DNA of 64,000 bases from Dasypus novemcinctus (GCF_030445035.2 NC_080677.1:114879263-114943262), one strand, 5' to 3'. Counted from the stretch's first letter, positions 12,401-27,400 are shown. Notes: generated from the letters alone by a model not told the origin. A program made the numbers and translations.

Positions 12401-15400
12401 AAAAAGTTCCCTCTCAAGTCTGCCTTTGCTTTATCCTGTAAGTTTTTTATGACTAAGTGGGATTTATTCATGGAATGCAGTACTGGGGCTGGGGATTGAA
12501 CTCTGGACCTCGTATGTGGGAAGCTGGTGCTCAACCAGTGAGCCACATGGGCTCCCCTGAGTTGTTTTTTTTTCATATGTTTGCTTGTTATTTTGTTTTT
12601 ATGTTTTTAGAAGGCACTGGAAACGAACCCCAGACCTCATATGTGGGTAGCTGGCGTTCAACCAGTGGGCCACATAGGCTCCCCTAAGTTTTTCCATTTG
12701 TTTTGCTTGTTTGCTTTTTGTTTTTTCAGAAGGCACCTGGGACCTCCTATGTGTTAGGTGGGTGCTTAGCCACGAGCCATATTCACTGTCTGGATCCCAT
12801 AAGTTTTTTTTTTTTAAGATTTATTTTATTTATTAATTTTCCCCACCCCCCTGTTGTTTTTCACTTGCTGTGTCTATTTTTCTTCCTTGTTTCTCTAGGA
12901 GGCACTGGGAGCCAAACCTGGGGCCTCTGATGTGGGAGGGAGGTGCCCAATCACTTGAGCCACTGCCATTCCCTGCTTTGCTGTGTCTCTCATTATATTT
13001 TTCCTCCCTGCATCTCTTGTTGCATCGTCTTGTTGTGTCAGCTTGCCATGCCTGCCTATCGCGACAGCTCGTTATCCTCTTTAGGAGGCACTGGGAACCT
13101 CTGTTCCCTGTGTTATTGTATCTCTCATTATGTTTTTTCTTCTTGTATCTCTTGTTGTGTCAGCTTACCATGCCTGCCCATCATGCCAGTTCACTGTCTT
13201 CTTTAGCAGGCACTGGGATCTGAACCAGTGACCTCCCGTGTGGTAGGTGGAAGCCTAGTCCCCTGAGCCACATCTGCTTCCCCCATAAGTTTTTATTTTT
13301 TTAAGATTTATTATTTATTTATTTCTCTCCCCTTTCCCACTCCAGTTGTCTGTTCTCTGTGTCCATTTTTGCTGTGTGTTCTTCTGCGTCTGCTTGTATC
13401 CTTGTCAGCAACACTGGGAATCTGTGTCTCTGTTGTTGTTGTTGTTGTTATTGTGCATCTTGCTGCATCAGGTGTCCTTGTGTGTGGCGCCACTCCAGGG
13501 CAGGCTGGACTTTTCTTTTGCACTGGGCAGCTCTCCCCACAGGGTGCACTCCCTGCGCGTGGGGCTCCCCTACTCAGGGGACACCCCTGCGTGGCATGGC
13601 GCTCCCTGTGTGCTTCAGCACTGCATGTGGGCCAGCTCCACACTGGTCAGGGAGGTCCTGGGTTTGAACCGTGGACCTCCCATGTGGTAGGCAGATGCTC
13701 TAACTGTTGAGCCAAACCCACTTCCCCATAAGTTTTAATATAGTGTTGTGTTCTCGTTTTCCTTTGTCTCAATATATTTACTAATTTCACTTGGAATTTC
13801 TCCTTTAACCCACTTATTATTTAGGAGTGTCTTGCTCAGCATCCATGATACATTTGCAAATTTACCTCCTTCCTGTTTATTATTGATTTCCAATTCCATT
13901 CCATTTTGTTCTGGGGAGGCGTTTTGTATAATTTCATTATTTTCATACTTATTGAGACCTGCATTGTGACCTGACATGTGATCCATCCTGGAGAAAGACA
14001 TGTGAGAACTTGAGAAGAATGTATAACCAGCTGCCTTTGGATGCAGTGTTCTGTATTTGTCTGCTAGGTCTAGCTCATTTATCATAGTTTCCTTTTGATT
14101 GTCTGTCTAGTTGTTCCATCTAATGATTTGAATGGGGTGTTGAAGTCTCCAGTGATTATTGCACAGGTATCTATTTCTCCCTTCAGCTTTCCAGAGTTTG
14201 CCTCATGTATTTTGGGGCAGCCTGGTTAGGTGCATAGATATTTATGACTGTTATGTAATGGCCTTCTGGATTTTTTATAACTCTTTCACATTTAAAGTCT
14301 GTTTTGTCCGATATTATTAGTAGTATAGCTACTCCCGCTCTTTTTTGCTTACTGTTTGCACTGAATATCTTTTTCCAGCCTTTCACTTTTAGCCAGTTTG
14401 TATCTCTGGGTCCAAGGTTTGTCTCTTGTAGGCAGCATATGGATGGCTCATGTTTTTTTAATCCATTCTGCCAGCCTGTATCTTTTGATTGGGGAGTTTA
14501 ATCCATTCACATTCAATGATATTGCTGTAAATACATTATTCCACCATTTTATTCTTTGGTTTTCATATGTCATATCTTATTTTCATCTTTCTTTTTAATC
14601 TTCTGATTTTCTTTTTTGCTAATTTTTCTTTTCTTCTCTAAGCCTCTCCTGTCTTTTTCTTTCAGGGTGTAAGGCTTCCTTTTTCTGCAGTGTGGATTCT
14701 TTTTTTACAAACTCTCTTAGTTTCCGTTTATTTGTGAATATTTTAAACTCATCTTTATATTTGAAGGACAATTTTACTGAATAAAGAATTAAGTCCTCAC
14801 ACATACATATTTTTAAAAATCAATTTATATTGCTGTCAGCACCCTTTCTCAGAAAGCTTAATTTATAATAGCAAGTATTTAGTGAGTTCATGCTCTGTTT
14901 TCTAGATTTTTTTTTTTAATAATGAGTGTTTGGCAAATGGAAGAAGCATAGGGAATATGAAAATAGAAGACAAGGTCCTAACTTTAAGAAGGTTATTATC
15001 CAGCAGGAAAGGTGATTTAAACACATGAAACAGCTAGGATAGAATTAGAAAAGAAGCATATGAGAAAATTCATTTGTTTATGATAAAGGTTCATTTGGAC
15101 ATTTCTTTCTTTCCATTTTAGTCTGTCATCAGAAGTAACATGTTTGAATTGGTAATTCCTCCTGCTCATATCACTACACTTGTTGTCATTTGCTTATGCG
15201 GTAACTTCCTGGCCATTCCATTCCTATTATCTAAATCTATTCATTCTTAAAGTACCATCGCTTTTATTATTCATTTTCCATATTTATTAGTTCTACATGA
15301 TTTTTTCCATCTCCAAACCACATAAAGAATCCTCAGTTTCATTTTTTTCTTTTGTACAATTCAAGTTTTAGGATATTGGTACCTCTAAATCACTTTTCAC

Positions 15401-18400
15401 GGATAGTAAAGATCTAGTCTTTGCTTAGTTGCCTGGTGATATATTCTCTTTTAGTTGTTCACAGGAGGTGCCAGTCTGTGCCTAACTCAAGTACTCCTCT
15501 AGCTCCTCTATGACACTTGTGCATCAATGTATCCCCTGACCCGATCAAGCTGAAGAGATTCTTTGCCCTTTGCCCTCTCTCTCACTCCCATTCTCTCTTG
15601 ATTTGGCTTTGGGGGTCCTAGAGTTTGGAGATGTATTACTCATTATAATATAAGTAATGGCTATGCAGAGTTGCAGGCGTAAGTTTGGATGTATGTGAAG
15701 TGGCTGGTCAAGGCCTTAGTGGGATGATGGTGAAAAAACAAAGTAACTTCTCTCTGTTCCCATCCCTCATTCTTGTCCAGATACCTGGGAAATCTAACAT
15801 ACAGGGTTGCCCTGCCATCTGCCTTGGCTCTGCATCCTACCTTCGGCCCTTCCTACAAATCTGTGGGAGGAAAGCGCCAGCTGCTGCATTCTATTCCAGT
15901 TCCTAAGTGACTCTTAAAGTATCACCTGCTTACCAAATGTCTGAAATTGCAAACTCCTATATGCTTCATAATTAGAAATTGTATGATACTTTGAGTTGCA
16001 TGACAAAGTTAGGGAATCCATTCTGCACAGTCCAACCCTTGATAACATATGGTTTTGTATTATCTATCATTTCATTATATTTTTTCATCTTAAACGTTCC
16101 CTTTAGATTGTAAGCCGTTTATTACTTGGTAATTTTTTTTTTTTTCTCTTCCCTTCCCTGCCCCAGTTGTCTGTTCTCTGTGTCCATTCGCTCTGTGTCC
16201 TTCTGTGTCTGCTTCTATTCTTGTCAATGGCACCGGGAATCTGTGTTTTTTTTGTCATCTTGCTGTGTCAGCTCTTCATGTGTGCGGTGCCACTCCTGGG
16301 CAGGCTAAACTTTGTTTGGTGCTGGGTGGCTCTCCTTACAGGGTGCACTCCTTGAGCATGGGGTTCCCCTATACGGGGGACACCCCTACCTGGCATGGTA
16401 CTCCTTGCACGCATCAGCACTGCATGTGGGCCAGCTCCACACGGGTCAGGGAGGCCCTGGGTTTGAACCGTGGACCTCTCATGTGGTAGGTGGATGCTCT
16501 AACCGTTGAGCCAAGTCCGCTTCCCTCATTTATTACTTTGTAGTCCATACTGGGTAACCCAGTCCTGATATGTCTTATCTCCTCAAATACTTAATAGTAC
16601 ATTTGACTTTTTTTTTCTGTGACCCACTGGTCTTTAAATAGAGGCAGCAGCTGATGTGTAGGGCACTTAAAAAAACAATAACAACCCAGAACAACCTTTG
16701 AAAACAGCAGAATATGTTGCAGAGATCAGAATGTTTGAGGACAAAGAGGGAGAAAACCATAGATTCTCTTTTTTAAAAAATTATTTATAAGCAGTTTTAT
16801 TGAGATATATTCACATAACATATGATCTATCCAAAGTGTGTAATCAGTGCTTTTAATGTAATCACAGTTGTGCATTCACACCACAAAAATCTTTAGAACC
16901 ATTTCATTACTCTTAAAAAGAAAAACTCCACACCTCTTAGGATGCCTTCCCCAGCCCTTCTTAACCAATTCTGATTTCATCTTTATAAATTGATTTATAT
17001 TTACATTTTATGTAAATTGAATAATACAATATGTTACACATTGTATTTAGCTCATAGTAGCACAGTCATACAATATTTGTCCTTTTGTGTTTGGCTTGAT
17101 TCACTCAACAAAATCCTTCAGGTTTATCCATGTTGTCATATTCATTTCTCAAAAAAAAAAAACCATTGAGGACAGCAATACATATTGCAGAGATCAGAAA
17201 GTTTGAGGACAAAGAGGGGAAAAGCCTTAGGTTCTTGATAGTGTTAGGTTAAGATGCGAAAGGAGTACATAAAGTTATAAGCTGGTGAAGAAAAAATATT
17301 TCAAGAATTTGATATAGACCAGACTTTTTTTTTTTTTTTTGGTTTGTTTATTTGTTTGTTTTGGCCAGAAAGGAGACCTGAGCATATTTTCAAATAGAGG
17401 AAAAATCTTATATGGGCAATGTAGATTTTAGTATGCTGGAAAAGAAAATATATCTGCGAGCAGGTAGATTATCAGAATAGGAGGAAAGAGATGGGATCTA
17501 ATAGAGGAATGAGGCACAGTTGAGGGATTGCATGCTAACCTGTGACAGGGGATATGAGTATTTGCTGTAGGTTGAAGTTGAGGTCAAGTGCTGAGTTCAT
17601 CTAGAAAGAGGAGGGCTTGTTGTTTTACGGAAACAAGTACCAATCTGAGTTTTGTGCTATAGGGTGTATCATTGAAAGTGAGTAAGAAATGGATTAAAGG
17701 AATTGTGAAAACACAGAAAATTAGGGTGGCTAGGACAGATTCATATTGTACACCTAAAATGGGTGAATTTTATTGTATATAAATACCTGAATTTAAAAAT
17801 TTTTTACTACTAGTAACTAGGACATTTTATGATATAGTTAGACACACATAGCATAGCATTCTTAGCATGAATCCACTTGAAATGGGTTCTGCTCAATATG
17901 ACTACAGTCATGAGACATGAGACAAATCAATGATTCTGTCCTAGGGTTTGCTTGGAAGACTCAGGAGAATAAGGGAGTCCATGGTACTACAGAGTTTGAT
18001 CAGTTTGGCTTAGAAATTTAGTGATAGATCCATACTGAGAAGTTGAATATGAACTTTTTTGCCCATCCCCCCCCCCCAAATTGTAGTTTGCCCAAGGGAA
18101 AAGAAAAATTAAATAACACAATTAAAATACAGTAAAGATACAGTTAAGCTATGGTTAAAAGAAATACACTTAGTGTTTTATATTCTGACCTCGCCCATGA
18201 GAAAGTAATTTGTTGCTGTGTTTTGAAATTTTAGCTTTTATGGTTTTAAATAAAAATTAGATTTTTCTTGAAAACTTAAAAAAATGCCTTCTAAAATCAT
18301 GAATTCAATCTTAATTTTAGATTGCATATGAATGAATTACTAATTCATTGATTAATATATAAAGGCATTTAAGTCTTTGGAACATATTTCTCAGAACCCC

Positions 18401-21400
18401 TCCATGGTAAGGGTCTATCACAAATGTAAAGATTATAAAAGGGGAGTAGATGTGGCTCAAGCAGTTGATCTCCTGTTTCTTACATGGGAGGTCCCGGGTT
18501 TGGTTTCCAGTGCCTCCTGAAAAAAAAAACAAGCAACAAGCAAAACAGATGAGGCAACTGGCTCAGGGGAGCTGATGTCGCTTAGTGGTTGAGTGCCAGC
18601 TTCCCACATATGAGGTCCTGGGTTCAATCCCTGGCCCTCGGTACCTCAAAAAAATATATGTGTGGGTGTGTGTGTGTAAATAGTGAAACATAAAACATTA
18701 GAACTGCTTTTCCTAGTTTTTAATGCTTTTTATTTTTATTATAAAATTATATTTTAAAACATTCCAAATTTTATAGGTCTATTAAGTGAACTTGATGTAA
18801 GTGAAGGATCTCTAATGGAGCTACAGGGACATATTGGAAGATTCCAGGTAACTGATTTTCATTCCCTTAAATAATAGTTTTGAACTGACTTTTCATCTCT
18901 TTGGAATTGTCCTTTAGTGGTTATATAATAGAGCTATATGCATAAAATTTAAAATAATGAGATTATAGTAACTATATGTAGAAATATGGATATCAGATAT
19001 ATGTCTATTTTGTAATCTATATTTTGACTCAACATGTTCTGAGCATCTTGTACTTAATAGAGGTTCAAATTATCATTATTTTGTTTTCCTTTTTTATTTT
19101 CATGATTGTTTTCCTTTTTTATTTTCTTGGCTTTTATGTACTTATTACCAGTTTATTCACATACTCTCCTCCAGTTTTATCTCCTTTCAATATATCCAAA
19201 TACACTAAATAGTGTATCAGTTAAGTAGTCCGTTAATCTTTTTGGTTGCCTCTGGCCTCCTGTCAAAGCACCTTCACTTAATTCACTGAACATTTTCACT
19301 TTTTATTGATGCTGATTAATTTTACTTATATGCTAGAATTTATATTCATTTGTTTTTGATACAATAATTGTATAAAAAACACCAACATTTCAAGCTAACA
19401 TTTGCATTTTATCTGCCAAAGCTGCTTGTGTATTCCCAGCCCTTTATGACGTCTCCAGAAGCAACCACAACAATAACAGCTTTTAAAATTTTGTGCTTCA
19501 GTAGACAAAATTATCATGGGCATTCTTGTTCTAAACCACATTCTGTTTGCCCCCTCATTTTGCTTTTTATTGTTTATCAGCTTGTGTTTTGTTTAATGAA
19601 TATTTGCCAAGGAATTAAACACATTTTCGGTTGTGATGCAGAATATTCTTTTGAAAACATAAAATTTTATTAGGGGTTAATTGCCAAAACATTGGTATTC
19701 TTTTAGTGAGTTGGCTACCAATCAGATACATTTACAAAAACGGTAAATTTTAATAGTGCTAACTTTACTTGACATGTTTGGGAGCAAGAAATTGGACACT
19801 TTTTAAAAGATTTCACTCCCTAGTGGAGTTTTCTTTTTAGATCCCCAAGAAATAAAGGTCACTAATTTAAAACAAATTCAGCTAGATATCACCAAATATC
19901 TTTTTCTTTCTTAGCGCCAATGCTTAGGGCTGCTAAGTCGGTTTGGTGGTTCAGACAGACTGCGTCAGTTTAAATTTCAAGATGATAATGTGGAAGGAGA
20001 TAGAGTGAGCAAGAAAGATGAGATTGAACTGGCTATGCAGCAGGTAAGAGGGATGACAATTATGTAGCTTCTTTGACTATTATTTTTATATTTTTTGGAA
20101 ATATTTGATAAAAATAACTTTAGATGTGAGTAATTTTAGAAATTGAGCTATATCTTTGTTCTTTAAATCTGTATTTCCACAACGTAGTGCATTTTGGGGC
20201 CTAATATTTTTGTTACTGCTGTTTTTCCATTGTAGATTTGTGCCAATGTAATGGAATATTGCCAATTACTCATGTTACAGAGTTCTACTTTTCAGCAAGC
20301 TGTGTGTCTCTTTACATCTAGCCTTTCAGAAACCATGAATAGGGATGGACCAAGGCAAGGTGAGCCTGTATTTCTTTCTTTATTGAGGAACTTTATTTGT
20401 ATGCTTAAACAGGACTCTAGTTGGCTTTGATAAGATACAGTTTTTTTCTGCAAAAAAATTATTAATGGAGGGAACATTTAAAAGGCTTTAAAGAAGTAAT
20501 GATGATGGGGCACTATTGTCAGAATTGTGTTTAAGGCTGGAGAGCTTGAGAGAATAGGGAAATTTGATTTTTCTGAGGATAAATCTAGAAGATGGGGGAG
20601 TATAATTTTGAGTACTTAAGACTCTCAAAGAAAAGATCAAGATTGGAGAGGAAGCTAACTGGGTGAAAAAATGTGAAAATACATTTGATTTATATGTTAA
20701 ATTATGTTAAGCTGAATATAGTGTCTTCATTGGTTTTAAAAATATTTTGGTTCCAAATTTCTGTAACAGATCGGTAAAATTTATTCTAGTCTGACTTGGT
20801 CTTTGATTTCCCAGTGACCCAGGAGGGAAGAATTAGAATTTGGGGGCAGGATTATGCTTTGATTAAATCTCTTCTCCCTTGGGTCAGTCTCAAAAGACAA
20901 AGCACATTAATATCTTGGTGTGGTGGTAATAATAGTGTGGTGATTTCAGGTAGTCTTTTGTTTGAGATTTCTGAGAATAATTTTGTCACATTTTCATCTG
21001 CAAGATCTTATTTTCCTTGGAAATTGCTTAATAACAAAATATGTATTGACAACTATACTAATTTAACCACAGCCTCATCTTCTATGGATTAATGTTGAGA
21101 ATGCTATGTTACGTGTGTTTAACTATATCAAAATGTCCTAGCTAGTAGGAGTAAAAAAATTTTAAAAATTGTGGTATTATTTATATACAATAAAATTCAC
21201 CCATTGTAGGTGTACAATTTGAATAATTTGGTAATTATACACAGTTGTATAACCACTATCACAATCAAACTATAGAATAATTTCCTCTTCCTTAAGTTTT
21301 TTCCACCTTTGCATTTGATTGCTTCCTTTGGTCCCTGACCCAAACAAATACTATTCTGCTTTCTGTCACAATAGTTTTGCCTTTTCCAGAATTTTATATA

Positions 21401-24400
21401 AATTGAATCATCTAATATGTAGTCTTTGTATTTGCCTTCCTTCACTTAATAGTTGTTCCAAATTGGTCCCCATTCTTGTCAGTATTTGTTATATCAGGTT
21501 TTTTGTGTAAACTTTAGACGTTCTAGTGAGTGTGTTGTGGTATCTAATTGTGGTTCTAATTTGCATTTCTCAGATGACTAGTGGTGTTTAACTTGTTTCA
21601 TGTACTTATTAGCCATTTATAGATCTTCTTTTGTGATATGTCTGTTAAAATCTTTTACCTATCTTTTTATGGGATTGTTTGCCTACTTATTATTGAGTTG
21701 TAAAATTCTTTATGTATTCTGACTATAAGCTTTTTGTCAGATATATGCTTTGTAAATATTTTCACCCAGTCTTGACTTTTCATTTTCTTCACTGACTTTC
21801 AAAGAACAGAAGTTTTTTCATTGTGAGCCCATTTTTGCAAGTTTTCCTTTTATAATTCATAATTTTTGTGTCCTATTTAAGAAATCTTTGCTAAACCCCA
21901 TGTCACAAAGATTTTCACCCATATTTTCCTCTAGAAATTTAATAGCTTTAGTTCTTATGTTTACTATATCTGTGACCGTTTTGAATTAATGTATGTGTGA
22001 GGTAAGGGTTGAAGTTCATTTTTCCCTATTTAGATATCCACTTGTGCCAGCACCGTTTATTGAAAAGACTACTCTTTCTCATTTGAATTACCTTGGTACC
22101 TTATGTCAAAATTCAATTGACTACATAAGTTTGGGTCTGTCTTCAGACCCTTCATTCTGTTCCATTGATCTGCTCTTACTGCATTTTAGTAGCTTTATAG
22201 TAAGTTTTCTAGTAAGTTTTGAAATCAGATAGTATGTAACTTCTCTCAACTCTGTTCTTTCCAAAATTTCTGATGGTTACAGTTTCCATGGTTTATATTT
22301 TTCTATCCATTTACTTTCAACCTACCAGAGTCTTTATGAACTGTGTCTCTTGTACACAGTTTAGAGTTGAGTTTTTTTTTTTAAGATTTATTTTATTCAT
22401 TTATCTCCCCTTGTCCCTCCTGTTGTTTGTGCTTGCTGTCTGCTCTCTATGTGCTCTCTATGTCTGCTCATCTTCTCTAGGAGGCACAGGGAACCAAACC
22501 TGGGACCTCTCATATGGGAGAGTGGTGCTCAATCGCTTGAGCCATCTCTGCTCCCTGCTTTATTGTGTTTCTCATTGTGTTTCCTCTTAGTGTCTCCTTG
22601 TTGTGTCATCTTGTTGTGTCAGCTTGTCACTCCAGCCTGTTGTGCCAGCTCTGTCTTGCTTGTCTTCTCCAGGAGTCACTGGAAACTGAACCTGGGATCT
22701 CCTGTGTATTAGGTGGGAGCTCATTTGCTTGAGCCACATCCATGTCCCCTATTCACTTTTTTTGGCTATCCTTTTTTCAGTAGTTACCATAATTTTTCAC
22801 AACTCACTTGTTAATATTGTGCATGAAAAATTTAGAACTCTTGTAACTGTTTAGGTACACCATTCTTTCCTCTTTCCTTTAGGTTATAAATGTTACAGGT
22901 ATTACATCTGGATACCATTAGACAGTTTTACTTTTTGCTTCCACCAGTTTTATACTTAAAAATTAAGACCAAAAGATAAAAAGAAAAAATAATCTTTTGC
23001 CTTTATGCAGATTTGAACTTCTTCTGATGCTCTTCATTTTTCACTGATGATATGAATTTCTATCTGGCATCATTTCCTTTCATTCTGAAGAATTTCTTTT
23101 AGTACAGATGTGCTGGTGCTGAATTCTCTTAGCTGTCTTTTTATTTGAAAATGTCTTGATTTTACTTTCATTCTTGTGGGATAATTAGAGGTCACTTGTG
23201 GATTGGAACACTTCTATATGTAAGTGTTGTTTTTCTCTTGCTGCTCTTAAGGTACAAATAGTTTGATTATTATGTGCCTTGGTGTGGGCTTCTTTGTTTT
23301 CATTCTGTTTAATGCTTGTTAAACATCTTCTATCTGTATTCTTTCAGCAATTTTGGGAAAATTTCAGCCATTCTTTATTGGCTTTTTTTTCTAATTCTCT
23401 CCAAACATATATTAGATTGTTTGACACTGTGTAATAGGTCCCTGAAAGTCTATAATTTTCCCCCCATCTTTTGTCTCTCTGTTATTTACCTTGGATATTT
23501 TTACTTGCTTCATCCTTCAAATTTACTTACTCTTTCTCTGATAGCTCCATTTGACTGTTAGGAATTTTTTATGTTATAAATTATACTCTTCATTTCTGGA
23601 ATTTCCATTTTTGTTTTTCATCACTTTTGTTTTCACTTTTGAGATTTCCTGTCTTTTCATTGATGGGGAATATATTTTATTTTCCTTCAATTAGGATAGT
23701 TATTATAGCTGGCAAATGGCCAACATGTTATAATATTAAGTTATAATAGTTATAATTTAATTATTGAACTACACTAACTATCTCTAGAATGGTATTGTTT
23801 TTGCTCTCTAGTTCTTTTTTCCTCTGCAAACAACTTTTATGATATTCTACTGTTATTTGTACCTCCATCAGAAGGCAGTCAGGTGAGAGGCAAATCATTT
23901 TGTTTTACTACCCAACTCAAGTTGTTGTGGTAAGGTTAAATCCAGTGTATTTTTTAATATTTCTGTTAGAATTCTCCTTTTCTCTTTGCAAGCATGATTT
24001 TGAGCTCCCCATTCAGTAACCAGAGAGAAAGATACAGACTGGAAATGAGTTCCAGTCAGGAGTTTTGCATCCAGGGTCAGGAAACCCCCCGAAATTTGTC
24101 TCTGTGTGTATGTGTGTGTGTGTGTAGGTGGCTGGGGGGGAGGAGATGGTGGTATTGGTGGTGGTGGTATATGGGTTTATAACTTTCTAGAGTTCTGAGA
24201 GAGGTCTTCACTCAATAAAGTATAACCTCTGTCAGTGCCTGTCAGCCAAATTTCCTTTCTCTCAAGGTCTCCAGTCTTTTGTATGTATCTGATTATAGTA
24301 ACTCCTAAGTACTTTGAACTGTCAGTAGCATTTAAAAGTAGTCTTGGGTTGGTTTTAATGACAGTTTATATGCTCTTAAATTTCTGGACATCCCATGTTT

Positions 24401-27400
24401 TAAAACAGATCATCTGAAATTTGTATAAATGATTTTAAGTGGGAGCATTGTTTCATGTCATCAACTCATTAGAAACCCAGGTTCCAGTGGTTCCATATTG
24501 GCGTCTACCTGGTTTGGGCATTATTGTCTACCTGCTGAAACAGAGTGCTAATGATTTCTTCAGCTATTATGACAGTCATCGGCGGAGTGTCAACAAGCTC
24601 CAGAATGTAGAGCAACTCCCCCCAGATGAGATAAAAGAGGTATGAATCTTATATGAGCTGTGGAAGCTTTTGAGAAATTATTGCTTTTACAAATAAAGCC
24701 CAGGATACTGTTCTCAAACTTGTGAGTAAAGATGTTTTATGCAGTGTGACGGAAGGAATTAGAATTTTTCTTCTGTGTGAATTGAAGTAGAGTCTCTCAT
24801 TTCAGCACCATACCTCATGAGCATAGAAATTCTTCCCTGAAAAATAGTGCAGTGGTACATGTTCAAGAAAACCTACCATTCAGCAGAAAGGCAGCTGGCC
24901 TTTGAGTAAAGAGTTTGGGCATTTTATTCTCTAAAATCCTTGCTGAGAAACTTAGGTTTCTGTGGTAGATACTTTTTTCATAAATGTAATTTCTTAGGTG
25001 AGATTTCTTTGTGCCTTAAACATCTTTAATATATTTTTAGTGAATTTTTCAAACAAGTGGAATGGTACATCAAACTTGACTAGTTTCTCTCAATAACCAA
25101 GAATCATTCCCTTTAATTTACTATAGCTATAAAGATGCCAAATTATTAGACTTATTCCCTAAATAGTCTGCCTTCTTTTATATTTGGTACTGTTGAACTA
25201 TAAGGCATCTTTTGACCAATTGCTAAGGCAGTGCTGTAACTTCTTAGTGTTCTGTGGCAGCCTAGATATTGAGCCATTTTGCCAATCCTGGTTCATTCAA
25301 GGTTTCCTAAATAAGTCCATGTAATACTTAAGAGTAGTCAGAGCTTACTCCCTCTTTTGATAATCATAAGGAATATTAATGAGTGCTTAAAATATGCCAG
25401 ACCCTGAACTATATGCCCTACCTGATTTACATGAGGCAGATCTTGTTAACTCCCATTTATTATATGAGGTTACTGAGACACAGAAGATTTTGAATCACTT
25501 AACTAAAACCACGTAGCTAGCAAGTATAGAGTGGGGTGAGAGTTACTGACTGGGTTCATGTAACTCCCGGAAATTGTGTATCCGTAATTTGAAATTTGTT
25601 GGCCATTTGTCAGAAGATGTAGTCTCACAAAAGGAACTACATCATTATTATAAAGTATATGGCCCCACCCTGATACAGATGGTAGAGTGAGACATTTCAG
25701 GGTTCTGTTCTCCCTTTGAACAACCATCAAGAACTGGCAGAAACTTCTTTCTAAAACCTCTAGAAAAAAGTCAGGATTGTAGGAACAGGGTGAGCACAGG
25801 ATCAAAAAAGCTACTAAAAGCAGTAGGATCTTGTGACACCTTGCTCTCCCCTACTCCTCCCTGGCTAAGCACAGAGCAAGCCCCTGCTCCCAATGCAGAT
25901 ATCTGTTCCTGCTTCCAGAGGGAGCAGAGTAACCCTTGTGCACTTGCTGGGTACATGTATGTCTGGTCCAGTCTGGCTGGTGGTAGCTGGAGGGACTTGC
26001 CTCCCCAGAACCTGCCCTGAATGTAGAAGGCAGTTCACAGAACTGTCCTATGGAATACTGTGGAAGAGCAGTCAAGTCGTATTGCCTGGGACAAGGAATT
26101 ACTGGCTGGAGGACACTGAGTGCAGTGCTTGGGACCATGAGGAAACCTGTTTCTTAGGAAAAAAAGGGGGCATTTGTTTCTGTGTAAAAGGAGTTCCTAG
26201 GGCTGCAGGTGTATACCCAAGACAAGACACATGTGCAGGAATGATCAGCAAGGCCCCTAGACTTTGGCTGGGAGCTATTCTTTGAGCCTGAAGGCAGGCA
26301 CTCACACAGATCAATCTTGAAAGACTAGGAAAGTTTTTTTTATCTTTCCTTCTTTTTGTTTTGTTAGCTCCTGGCATTCATGGAAAGCAGTGTCATAGCA
26401 CTAGCTGAATACAAGGAACAGATACCTCAGAGTCTAAATTTATTGGACTAAAATAATGTCCAGGTTTAACAAATAATTATAAAACCATATATGAGAAACC
26501 ATGGAGACAACAAGGCAGTGAAAAGACATATTTAAAGTGCTGGAAGCAAAAAATTGCCAATCGTTAATTCTATATGTGGCAAAACTCTTTGAAAAATGAG
26601 GGTGAGATTACAATATACCCAGATAAACAAAAGCTGAGGGAATTTGTCATCACTAGACCAGCCCTACAAGAAATGTTAAAGAGAGTTCTGCAGGTTGAAA
26701 GAAAAGGATAACAGATGCTAGATTGAAGCCTTATGAAGAACTAAAGATCTCTGGTTAGGGTAACAACCAGGGTAAATGTAATTGCCATTGCTGTTGTACT
26801 CTTTGGTTTGTAACTCCACTTTTTACCTTCTACAGGATATAAAAGGAAGTGCATGAAATGTAATGAGAAATCAATGGTTTGGACTCATAATTATATAATC
26901 ATGTAATTAGGGATAAGAACTATAAAGTTTGGGGGACAATGGTGTGTATAGGAACATTTTTTGTCTATACTATTTGAAGGTAAGTTGGTATCAAAGCAAA
27001 TGATATTGTTACAGATTTAGGATGGATAGAGAGGTAGAATGATATAGTAAATGTGGCAAAATGTTACAGTTAGTGGATCTGAGTATCTGAGGGGTAGGGG
27101 TATGTTGGAGTTCCCTGTATGGAGGTTGTATTATTTATGTGACTGTCCTGTAAGTTTGAAAGTATTTAAAAATAAAGTATGTGGCATTGCCCCAGCACCA
27201 CATCACTTAATTTAACAGTGCGTGAAACTCAGTTTCTGAATGATAAATTGAACTGTTCTGGGTGATGATGATTATTTTTCTTATGCTCTAAAACTCTCCT
27301 TTACATTTTCTTCAGCATATACCTGAATCTATTAAAGAAATTCCTTATGGCTTTGTTACAGAGTTTTTTGCTATTCGAAAGTAATTTTGTTTTGTTTCAT

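Larger units (their letters stand above)
8288..14810 (-). mobile_element. 5'-truncated L1 (antisense), about 4.8 kb without its SINEs
   Basis: Poly-T at 8289-8297 is the inverted poly-A tail; the 3'UTR runs to about 9330. ORF2 continues to about 14390 and an ORF1 C-terminal remnant ends near 14805. Read on the minus strand: the RT segment at 11731-11943 contains [18 protein letters not shown]; the endonuclease segment at 14183-14386 contains [10 protein letters not shown] and VINIYAPN; the ORF1 end has [14 protein letters not shown]. Many stops and frameshifts make it dead. SINEs interrupt it at 10252-10675 and 12451-13726. It lies antisense to NUP205 in the large intron. Confidence 0.93.

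Noticed and set aside
25790-26285. Frames of 76-130 codons on both strands
   Set aside because: GC-richer part of a LINE remnant; frames overlap on opposite strands and show no protein family likeness.
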